DNA of 10,831 nt from NZ13-RE01 sp964612975. Lineage in GTDB: Bacteria; Dictyoglomota; Dictyoglomia; Dictyoglomales; Dictyoglomaceae. Numbering within the stretch: the first letter of the stretch is position 1; every line of letters starts with the position of its first letter. The notes beneath the pieces were generated by a model. The model ran no database searches. It saw only the letters and a program-made list of their open reading frames with translations, and had not been told where the DNA came from. Made by a program: the position numbers and the translations under genes. Positions 1-4,198 of this stretch are shown here, piece by piece. The DNA is taken from positions 1 to 10,831 of the forward strand of contig CAZTGC010000015.1 of the NCBI GenBank assembly GCA_964612975.1, written 5' to 3'.

Positions 1-20
1 AAACTAATATTTCTTTTTCT

Positions 21-65
21 TTTTGGTTATAAAAAATAAACCAAAATCCCTTTAAAAGAAAGGGA
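21..65. repeat. Two adjacent small stem-loops
   Basis: Arms TTTTGGTT (21-28) and AACCAAAA (39-46) pair perfectly around a 10-base loop. Directly after them, TCCCTTT (47-53) and AAAGGGA (59-65) pair around the 5-base loop AAAAG. Read leftwards, the second stem is followed by TTTTGG, which would make a weak intrinsic terminator. In such AT-rich DNA, stems of 7-8 bp have limited significance. Confidence 0.4.
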
Positions 66-236
66 GTGAGATATAAAGTTGTGCTTAATTTTTCTTTTGG
101 TTGTCTTAAAGAAATAATAAAAAACTAAAGTAATCTATTAAAGGAGGGGAGATTAAGAACTACTCTAATCTTAAAACTTATCTAACTCCTTATAAAACAT
201 TACCTTTTAAAAGGACATAATTTACTTTTAAAAAAG

Positions 237-266
237 TTGACAATATCTTCTCTATCTTTTTAAAAC
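237..266 (+). promoter_or_regulatory. Possible rightward promoter inside the gene-free region
   Basis: A perfect -35 hexamer TTGACA lies at 237-242. The best -10 at 18-base spacing is TAAAAC (261-266), matching TATAAT at only four of six positions. No gene follows on this strand. A transcript would run through G-poor sequence to the strong hairpin at 622-654, so the only product would be a non-coding RNA of about 380 bases. The perfect hexamer could be chance. Confidence 0.22.
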
Positions 267-277
267 TAAACAACAAC

Positions 278-298
278 AAAAACTTTTACAAAGTTTTT
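278..298. repeat. Perfect stem-loop, 9-bp arms
   Basis: AAAAACTTT (278-286) pairs with AAAGTTTTT (290-298), leaving TAC in the loop. The loop context TTACA recurs in the hairpin at 554-574 and, as TACAA, at 622-654. A smaller stem, CAAAAG/CTTTTG around AATTA, lies at 344-360. Confidence 0.4.
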
Positions 299-495
299 CT
301 TCTTAACTACAACTAAAACACTTTAAATACAAAAAAACAACAACAAAAGAATTACTTTTGAAATTCCATAAATAACCTAACCCTAAAGAAAACAAAGAAA
401 ACTAAAACTAATTACTCTCTTCCCTTGTCTTTACTGTTTTCTTCTTTTACTTTTAAAAATTACATTTTTAAACAAATACTTCACCCTCTGAGGTT

Positions 496-545
496 CCCCC
501 TCTATTATATATATTCTACTTTTTCTTAAAAAATCCTTCTTTTTA
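496..545 (-). promoter_or_regulatory. Promoter-like repeat module, copy 1
   Basis: On the minus strand this reads as an A-rich block with GAAGGA, then AAAAAGTAGAAT, then TATAATAGAGGGGG. A near copy occurs at 881-927 with the same order of blocks. TATAAT (plus-strand 504-509) is a perfect -10 hexamer, but nothing like TTGACA sits 17 bases upstream. If it is a promoter it uses upstream A-tracts or another sigma factor. A transcript would begin around the G-run and head left, out of the window. Beyond it, at 484-494, lies CCTCTGAGGT, which resembles CCCTGAGGT at 2022-2030. Confidence 0.4.
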
Positions 546-553
546 ACTTAAAC

Positions 554-574
554 ATAAACTATTACATAGTTTAT
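554..574. repeat. Perfect stem-loop, 8-bp arms, TTACA loop
   Basis: ATAAACTA (554-561) and TAGTTTAT (567-574) are perfectly complementary around TTACA. This is the leftmost of five hairpins packed into about 320 bases. Confidence 0.5.
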
Positions 575-621
575 TACATAAATATAAAAATACATTAAGA
601 ATAACAATAAGATTAACAATA

Positions 622-654
622 ACACAAAAACTTGCTACAAGCAAGTTTTTGTGT
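622..654. terminator. Bidirectional terminator-like hairpin
   Basis: ACACAAAAACTTGC (622-635) pairs perfectly with GCAAGTTTTTGTGT (641-654), a 14-bp stem around TACAA. The stem carries a run of five T in its 3' arm on both strands, the usual form of a symmetrical rho-independent terminator. It could stop leftward transcripts from 987-1904 or from the promoter-like module at 881-927, and also any rightward transcript entering from the left. Confidence 0.65.
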
Positions 655-712
655 ATCTTAAAATTAAGACTAAGAATATAAAAAATTAAAACATAAGAAT
701 AAGAAAAAGAAT

Positions 713-757
713 AGAAAGAAAAATAAAATTTTAAAATAAAATTTTATTTTTCTTTCT
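713..757. repeat. Perfect 20-bp inverted repeat
   Basis: The 20 bases at 713-732 are exactly complementary to 738-757 around the loop AAAAT. The arms start with AGAAAGAAAAA and contain TAAAATTTT, so they are almost pure A/T. Read leftwards the stem is followed by a T-rich stretch. Twenty paired bases with no mismatch is more than low complexity readily explains. It may be a second terminator, a cruciform site or a protein-binding hairpin. Confidence 0.6.
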
Positions 758-767
758 TATATATACT

Positions 768-804
768 ACTTTAAAAAACTTATTGTATATAAGTTTTTAA
801 AAGT
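768..804. repeat. Inverted repeat, 15-bp arms with one mismatch
   Basis: ACTTTAAAAAACTTA (768-782) pairs with TAAGTTTTTAAAAGT (790-804) at 14 of 15 positions around the loop TTGTATA. It starts ten bases after the inverted repeat at 713-757. Confidence 0.55.
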
Positions 805-832
805 ATACTATTTATTTTTTTATTTTATTCTG

Positions 833-875
833 TTTCAAAAATCTAAAGTCTGTATGAACTTTATGATTTTTGAAA
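833..875. repeat. Inverted repeat, 17 pairs with a one-base bulge
   Basis: TTTCAAAAATCTAAAGT (833-849) pairs with the 18 bases 858-875 if T864 bulges out, leaving CTGTATGA in the loop. It lies just left of the promoter-like G-run at 881-885, so a leftward transcript starting there would form this hairpin at its 5' end. That would suit a 5' stability or control structure rather than a terminator. Confidence 0.5.
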
Positions 876-880
876 ATACT

Positions 881-927
881 CCCCCTATTATATTATTATA
901 CTTTTTTATAAAAATTCCTTCTTTTTT
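881..927 (-). promoter_or_regulatory. Promoter-like repeat module, copy 2
   Basis: This is the better copy of the module at 496-545. The minus strand reads AAAAGAAGGAATTTTT, then AAAAAAGTATAATAA, then TATAATAGGGGG. The perfect -10 hexamer TATAAT is at plus-strand 887-892, again without a recognisable -35. The two copies agree over about 48 bases apart from small indels and substitutions. It begins 60 bases past the end of the last leftward gene and continues upstream into the repeat at 931-964. Confidence 0.45.
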
Positions 928-930
928 AAT

Positions 931-964
931 AATATTTTTTAAATATTTTTGTTATGATTAAACC
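931..964 (-). repeat. Intergenic repeat, copy A
   Basis: The plus strand reads AATATTTTTTAAA, then TATTTTTG, then TTATGATTAAACC. The same string with minor changes occurs at 2188-2222, where the end is CTATGTTAAACC. The GGTTTAA end (minus strand) lies just past a gene end here and past a terminator-like hairpin in the other copy. The conserved non-AT positions in GYTATG and TTAAACC argue against chance similarity of AT-rich DNA. Confidence 0.5.
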
Positions 965-986
965 TTAAGCAAAAACATTGTCATCT

Positions 987-1286
987 TTAATAATATCTCC
1001 TTATTAATAACCAACCTAAAAATCTTTCTTTATTATAAATATCTATTACCTCATCATCTACTATATACTTCTCTATATCACCAAAAACTACTTTATCTGT
1101 TAATTCCCATACTTTTACCGTATAATCAGTATTGTTTTTATATATCACATACAATAAATTTTTTACAATATAAAAACTTATGTTACCTTCTTCATACACT
1201 AAAACTAAATTAAACTTATCTATAAAATCTAAACCTTCTATATTTAACTCCTGTAATAAATTACTATAAAAATAAATTTCTATCAT
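987..1286 (-). CDS. Hypothetical protein, 99 aa
   Basis: I do not recognise this protein. It starts at an ATG with a strong ribosome binding site, AAAGGAGG, seven bases upstream, and ends in TAA. It is rich in Ile, Tyr, Val and acidic residues, with alternating hydrophobic stretches such as ISFYIVKNLLYVIYK (residues 36-50) that suggest a small beta-rich fold. There is no signal peptide and no convincing membrane segment. It is the last leftward gene and begins 12 bases after the stop of its upstream neighbour, so the two are almost surely co-transcribed. Two adjacent small unknown genes, set apart from the tail and lysis genes by a 500-base gap, would suit accessory or early phage functions, but that is a guess. 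Confidence 0.7.
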   Translation of the reverse strand: MIEIYFYSNLLQELNIEGLDFIDKFNLVLVYEEGNISFYIVKNLLYVIYKNNTDYTVKVWELTDKVVFGDIEKYIVDDEVIDIYNKERFLGWLLIRRYY

Positions 1287-1298
1287 AACTAACCTCCT

Positions 1299-1904
1299 TT
1301 AGTAATATTTGAAAATTGAATTATATTTATTCAAAATACTTTCAGAAAATTTATCAAAATTACTTAAATTAGTAAGAGATAATATAATAACTTCTATAGA
1401 AGTAAAAAAAGGCATAAATATTACTACAGGACTCTTTAAATCATTATTAACTGTAAAATAATAATGATTTTGATTTTTATAGTATCTATGTATAGCCTTT
1501 ACTATATCTAAATCTATCTTACCTTTATGATTAACTAATTCAAAAAGCTTTAAAAAAATATCTTCATAAGAAATATTATAATTAACTCTATAAATATCAA
1601 AAACTTTTTCGTTAGGTATATATGTTGCTATAACTTTCTCAATAGCACTATTATCACAAGGATTTAATTTCAAAGTTTTATTACTAAAATTAAAGTTATC
1701 TATAACATACTCTTTATTAACTTCAGCATTATATTTTTTTAAAAAATAAATAGGAACCCTATGAATAAAATGCATAGAATATAAAACAATATACTCTTCT
1801 AAAAATTTAATTCTTAATTCAGTTTCTATAATTGATTTTTCTAATGACTTATACAAAACTTCCCATAAACTAAAAAGTTTATTATCTAAAGTAATTTCTA
1901 CCAT
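1299..1904 (-). CDS. Hypothetical protein, 201 aa
   Basis: The function is not recognised. Two in-frame ATG codons are possible, at 1919 and 1904. I chose 1904 because GGAGGTG lies seven bases upstream of it, while the 1919 ATG overlaps that ribosome binding site. The predicted protein is mostly helical, with a Lys/Glu-rich N-terminus (SLEKSIIETELRIKFLEEY near residues 21-39), and is without an obvious catalytic motif. The segment VVIFMPFFTSIEVIILSLTN (about residues 160-179) is hydrophobic and could be a buried strand-helix or a single membrane span. It is the first gene of a two-gene leftward unit. Its promoter should lie in 1905-2420, but I see no convincing -35/-10 pair there. Confidence 0.7.
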   Translation of the reverse strand: MVEITLDNKLFSLWEVLYKSLEKSIIETELRIKFLEEYIVLYSMHFIHRVPIYFLKKYNAEVNKEYVIDNFNFSNKTLKLNPCDNSAIEKVIATYIPNEKVFDIYRVNYNISYEDIFLKLFELVNHKGKIDLDIVKAIHRYYKNQNHYYFTVNNDLKSPVVIFMPFFTSIEVIILSLTNLSNFDKFSESILNKYNSIFKYY

Positions 1905-2049
1905 CTTATACACCTCCATTAAATAATTTCTACTAAAATTATTATTTTCCCTCTAAAATTCTCTCTTTTTATTGAAAATACTACTAAAGAGAACATTTTA
2001 GATAATTTTTGAGATCTCTCTCCCTGAGGTCGGGAAAAAGTTTCAAAGT

Positions 2050-2078
2050 TTTCAAAGTCCCAGTAATACCAAGGGATA
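2050..2078. repeat. CRISPR-repeat-like unit 1 (degenerate)
   Basis: The unit begins TTTCAAAGTCCC and ends CCAAGGGATA, with TCCC and GGGA able to pair across the middle. It matches the unit at 2101-2129 at 20 of 29 positions without gaps, including the first eleven. A further truncated TTTCAAAGT lies directly before it at 2041-2049. It is less like a classical CRISPR repeat than unit 2 because its end reads GGGATAAACG rather than GGAATTGAA. Confidence 0.35.
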
Positions 2079-2100
2079 AACGTTACAAAAATAACCAATT

Positions 2101-2133
2101 TTTCAAAGTCCTTACAACCACAAGGAATTGAAT
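2101..2133. repeat. CRISPR-repeat-like unit 2
   Basis: The unit begins TTTCAAAGTCCTT and ends AAGGAATTGAA. TCCTT and AAGGA form a central stem around ACAACCAC. Many type I CRISPR repeats open with GTTTCAA or CTTTCAA and close with GGAATTGAAAC or ATTGAAAC, and this unit has both ends except for the last bases. The starts of units 1 and 2 are 51 bases apart, leaving only about 20 bases between them, short for a normal spacer. No cas gene is visible. An outer pair, TAACCAA (2092-2098) and TTGGTTA (2142-2148), could enclose unit 2 in a larger hairpin. Confidence 0.35.
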
Positions 2134-2187
2134 ATGTTTTCTTGGTTAATTTTTTAAATCTTCTTTTAAAAATTTTTAAAAAAATTA

Positions 2188-2222
2188 AATATTTTTTAAA
2201 ATTTTTTTTGCTATGTTAAACC
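2188..2222 (-). repeat. Intergenic repeat, copy B
   Basis: This copy reads AATATTTTTTAAAA, a T-run, then GCTATGTTAAACC, closely matching 931-964. The sequence to its left also has a TCTTCTTTT block like the TCCTTCTTTT of the 881-927 module. No CCCCC/TATAAT part follows here, so only the upstream half of the module is conserved. Confidence 0.5.
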
Positions 2223-2262
2223 CAAAAATATAAAGGGGGTTTAATAGTTATCCCCCTTTTTT
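2216..2262. terminator. Two overlapping, mutually exclusive hairpins; probable terminator
   Basis: AAAGGGGG (2232-2239) pairs with CCCCCTTT (2252-2259) around 12 bases and is followed by a T-run on the plus strand. On the minus strand the same stem is followed by TTTATATTTTT. It can therefore act as a terminator in either direction, and most likely ends the leftward operon that stops at 2421. A second stem, TTAAACCC (2216-2223) with GGGTTTAA (2237-2244), shares 2237-2239 with the first, so only one can form at a time. That is the geometry of an attenuator. Confidence 0.5.
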
Positions 2263-2327
2263 GAAAGAAAAAATTTTTTTTGAAAATTTTTTTTGAAAAA
2301 GAAATAAAAGAAAAAAAAGAAAAAAAA

Positions 2328-2390
2328 GATATAAAGATATAAGAAGAAAAAGATATAAAGAAAAAAAAGAAAAAGATATAAAGATATAAA
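2328..2390. repeat. Iteron-like GATATAAA repeats in a purine tract
   Basis: GATATA followed by A occurs at 2328, 2336, 2352, 2375 and 2383, separated by pure A/G runs. The surrounding 2263-2420 stretch is almost entirely A and G on the plus strand apart from these units and a few T-runs at its left end. On the leftward transcript it would be a U/C-rich 3' trailer right after the stop at 2421. It could be iterons of an origin, a protein-binding array, a triplex-forming mirror tract or simple-sequence slippage. Confidence 0.5.
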
Positions 2391-2420
2391 AAGAAAGAAA
2401 AAGAAAGAAAAAATTAGAGA

Positions 2421-2720
2421 TTATTTGAATAGAAAATAGAATTTTATATTTAGAGTTTCTAAATTTTTACAATAAATATAGATAAAATTATCTTGTGGAA
2501 AGATTTTTTTAAAGTTATCTATTCTTTCAATTATTAAACCGTAATTATTTCTTAAATAATCTTCTAATTTTAAATTCTTTATTACACTTCTTACTGAATT
2601 AATTTTAGTAAAATCTTTAAAAGTTTTTTCATCTAATTTCATAATCTTTAACTCTAAAAAATCATCTCCATAATAATCAAAATCTAAATAATCAATTAAA
2701 ATTATCTTACCTTTTGACAT
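2421..2720 (-). CDS. Hypothetical protein at the end of the leftward operon, 99 aa
   Basis: No family is recognised. The start overlaps the last 14 bases of the endolysin gene in another frame, so translation is probably coupled. GGAG lies about 13 bases upstream of the ATG, rather far for a ribosome binding site. The protein is acidic at its N-terminus (IDYLDFDYYGDDFLEL, residues 9-24) and basic in the middle, with a short aromatic C-terminus ending NIKFYFLFK. It has no convincing membrane span, so I do not call it a holin or spanin although its position next to the endolysin would suit a lysis accessory. The T/C-rich trailer and a terminator hairpin follow on its transcript. Confidence 0.65.
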   Translation of the reverse strand: MSKGKIILIDYLDFDYYGDDFLELKIMKLDEKTFKDFTKINSVRSVIKNLKLEDYLRNNYGLIIERIDNFKKIFPQDNFIYIYCKNLETLNIKFYFLFK

Positions 2721-3249
2721 ACTTTTTAATTACTCCTAAAATTTTTTTTATTCTATTAAACCAACCTAAAAGAAAAACTAATTGAGATTTATCACTTAAG
2801 ATAATTCCAATATAAAAAGACATTCTTTGAAGAATTAATTCTAATAATAAATCATCATCAGAGAATTTATTGATAGCAGCTAAAGTTTCTTTACCTATTA
2901 TACCATCTACTTTAACATTTAATACTTTTTGTAATTCTTTAATAGCATAATTACCACTATTTATATACCAATCAAAAAGAAAGATACCTGATTTAACTTT
3001 TAAATCAAAAACAGGTTTAATAGGTAAAAAATATTTATCATAATAAAAATCAATAGCTAAATCTAATAAGATATCTTTAACTTTAGATAAGTTATTTCTG
3101 TTATTATCAACAATATTCCAACCTTTCCAGTTAGGATTAAATTTTCTTGCTATACCATAAACAGTTTCTCCACCATAATCATTAGGATGATTACTATAAA
3201 AACCTTCTATCTTTAGAATAATTTCTTTAATAATTTGTCTAATATCCAT
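2707..3249 (-). CDS. Phage endolysin, GH108-type N-acetylmuramidase with PG_3 C-terminal domain
   Basis: The enzyme is predicted to cut the glycan backbone of peptidoglycan and so open the host wall at the end of infection. Residues 15-33 carry the family signature: EGFYSNHPNDYGGETVYGI closely follows the typical EGGYSNDPNDPGGETKYGI, with E15 the expected catalytic acid. FDWYINSG (92-99), DGIIGKETL (115-123) and LGWFNRI (161-167) match conserved blocks of the peptidoglycan-binding C-terminal half. The length of 180 aa is normal for the family. No signal peptide is present, so a holin or similar would be needed for export. The start has AAAGGAGG six bases upstream, and its ATG shares a base with the stop of the RNase HI gene (TAATG), which points to translational coupling. 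EGFY instead of EGGY is the only oddity. Confidence 0.93.
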   Translation of the reverse strand: MDIRQIIKEIILKIEGFYSNHPNDYGGETVYGIARKFNPNWKGWNIVDNNRNNLSKVKDILLDLAIDFYYDKYFLPIKPVFDLKVKSGIFLFDWYINSGNYAIKELQKVLNVKVDGIIGKETLAAINKFSDDDLLLELILQRMSFYIGIILSDKSQLVFLLGWFNRIKKILGVIKKYVKR

Positions 3250-3626
3250 TATTTACCTCCTTTAAGTTTTTTGAAGTAATTTCTTAAAGCTTTATCAGCA
3301 ATATTATTTTTCCTTGGTATCCATTTTATTTCAGCTTCTTTAATATGGTCTCTTAATAGATTGTATAGAAGTATTTTAGAGTTATATTCTTTATTGTAGT
3401 GTTTAACAACGAATTCATTATCTGATAAATAAATAGTAGTATTACCAAAGATTAAATAAGCATTAAAGAAAGCAAGATATTCTGCTTCTATATGTGTATT
3501 AGCTTTAATTGATTTTATTATTTGTTTTTTATTTACAATAGCAATATAAAATTTATCTTTAAATTTACCTGCATCTATATATGTGAAATCTTTATCTGGA
3601 TGTTCTTTAGATTGGTTTTTACACAT
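3249..3626 (-). CDS. RNase HI family ribonuclease, 125 aa
   Basis: This enzyme is predicted to cleave the RNA strand of RNA-DNA hybrids using two metal ions. All four acidic catalytic residues of the RNase HI fold can be placed: D18 in TYIDAG, E49 in IEAEYLAFFNA, D69 in IYLSDNE and D111 in KWIPRKNNIADKA. The last motif, WxPRxxNxAD, is highly typical. At 125 aa it is a compact version without a hybrid-binding domain, so it looks complete and active. AAAAGGAG lies about eight bases before the ATG. It overlaps the upstream gene by 52 bases and the endolysin start by one base. RNase H usually belongs with replication genes (primer removal), so its place between tail and lysis genes is odd. A role in genome maturation or in degrading hybrids late in infection is only a guess. 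Confidence 0.9.
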   Translation of the reverse strand: MCKNQSKEHPDKDFTYIDAGKFKDKFYIAIVNKKQIIKSIKANTHIEAEYLAFFNAYLIFGNTTIYLSDNEFVVKHYNKEYNSKILLYNLLRDHIKEAEIKWIPRKNNIADKALRNYFKKLKGGK

Positions 3627-4159
3627 ATATATAACTCCTTTTCAATGTATTCTAATAAACAAAAAGTATTTAAATCAAACTTTTTGATATCTTGGATATT
3701 GTTTTTAGATTTTTCAAGATTAATCTCTTTAAAGAGATTAAAGGGTTTTATAGTATTAAAATAAACTATATCTGTAGATAAGAAATGTTTTTTACCTATA
3801 TTTATAAGAGTATCTATTAGGATAATAACATAAGTATAAGAGATTAAATTAAAATCATCACTTAAGACAATGTAATTACTTATATAACCTAAACGAATTA
3901 GGAAATCTAAAAAAGATAAGATATTTTGTAATTCAGAAGAATTTAAATTACTAAAACTTTCCCAAAAGTTTAAAGTATAAGTATAAGAAAAAATTTCTTT
4001 ATAATTATCATTACCGGAAATACTTTGGAAGTAGTCAGCTAAATAATTATAGAATTCTTCTTTGTTTTTTAAGAAAAGGTCATATAAGAAGTAAATATGA
4101 TAAGACATATAAAAATTGTTTATTGTATATAAATTGTTTTTATATGTTAATTTTAACAT
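3575..4159 (-). CDS. Hypothetical protein, 194 aa, upstream of RNase HI
   Basis: The family is not recognised. The sequence looks helical with Tyr, Phe and Asn in abundance, for instance the stretch YHIYFLYDLFLKNKEEFYNY at residues 20-39, and a hydrophobic segment LISYTYVIILIDTLINIG at about 105-122 that could be a core helix or one membrane span. The only start with any upstream signal is this ATG, but AGGG sits one base before it, too close for a normal ribosome binding site, so initiation may rely on coupling or on a leaderless-like context. Its last 52 bases overlap the RNase HI gene in another frame and it ends in TAG. Its position after the tail genes suggests a late function. Confidence 0.65.
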   Translation of the reverse strand: MLKLTYKNNLYTINNFYMSYHIYFLYDLFLKNKEEFYNYLADYFQSISGNDNYKEIFSYTYTLNFWESFSNLNSSELQNILSFLDFLIRLGYISNYIVLSDDFNLISYTYVIILIDTLINIGKKHFLSTDIVYFNTIKPFNLFKEINLEKSKNNIQDIKKFDLNTFCLLEYIEKELYICVKTNLKNIQIKISHI

Positions 4160-4198
4160 ACCCTAATATTTATTTAGTTATTTTTTATTAAATTCCTA

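Larger units (their letters stand above)
1..986. other. Long gene-free region rich in hairpins and repeats
   Basis: I find no credible reading frame here on either strand. Possible starts, such as the ATG on the minus strand near 375, run only a few codons before a stop. The first 620 bases are extremely AT-rich and very poor in G on the plus strand, with short CAACAACAAAA motifs at 271-281 and 338-348. The right part carries five strong inverted repeats and two promoter-like repeat modules, listed separately. The region lies downstream of all leftward genes, so it probably ends or processes their transcripts and may start new leftward transcripts beyond the window. An origin, a genome end or a non-coding RNA locus are alternatives I cannot separate. 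Confidence 0.75.
1905..2420. other. Second gene-free region with repeats and purine tract
   Basis: There is no reading frame of useful length on either strand. From left to right it holds the palindrome GAGATCTC (2011-2018); a short hairpin TCCC-TGAGGTC-GGGA (2021-2035); the two CRISPR-repeat-like units (2050-2133); an almost pure A/T block (2149-2209); a copy of the 931-964 repeat; two competing G/C-run hairpins (2216-2262); and a purine-rich tract with five GATATAAA-like units (2263-2420). An AT-rich block next to iteron-like repeats resembles a replication origin, but no replication gene lies nearby. It separates the late operon from the two leftmost genes. Confidence 0.7.

Noticed and set aside
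470..500. Short minus-strand frame starting with GTG after a G-rich run
   Set aside because: It would encode only about 17 residues (MKYLFKNVIFKSKRRKQ) and has no further support; the G-run is better explained by the repeated module.
1..620. tRNA or rRNA genes in the gene-free region
   Set aside because: No cloverleaf-compatible segments or conserved TTCGA loop; the DNA is too AT-rich and G-poor.
2011..2018. Palindrome GAGATCTC as a regulatory site
   Set aside because: An eight-base palindrome on its own is not significant, and no partner copy was seen.
2041..2133. A genuine CRISPR array
   Set aside because: Only two degenerate units with a gap of about 20 bases and no cas genes; kept as a possible repeat mimic instead.
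3522..3764. 80-codon open frame on the plus strand
   Set aside because: It lies opposite the RNase HI and 194-aa genes, both of which have better support (catalytic motifs, strong ribosome binding site); it is antisense to the operon.
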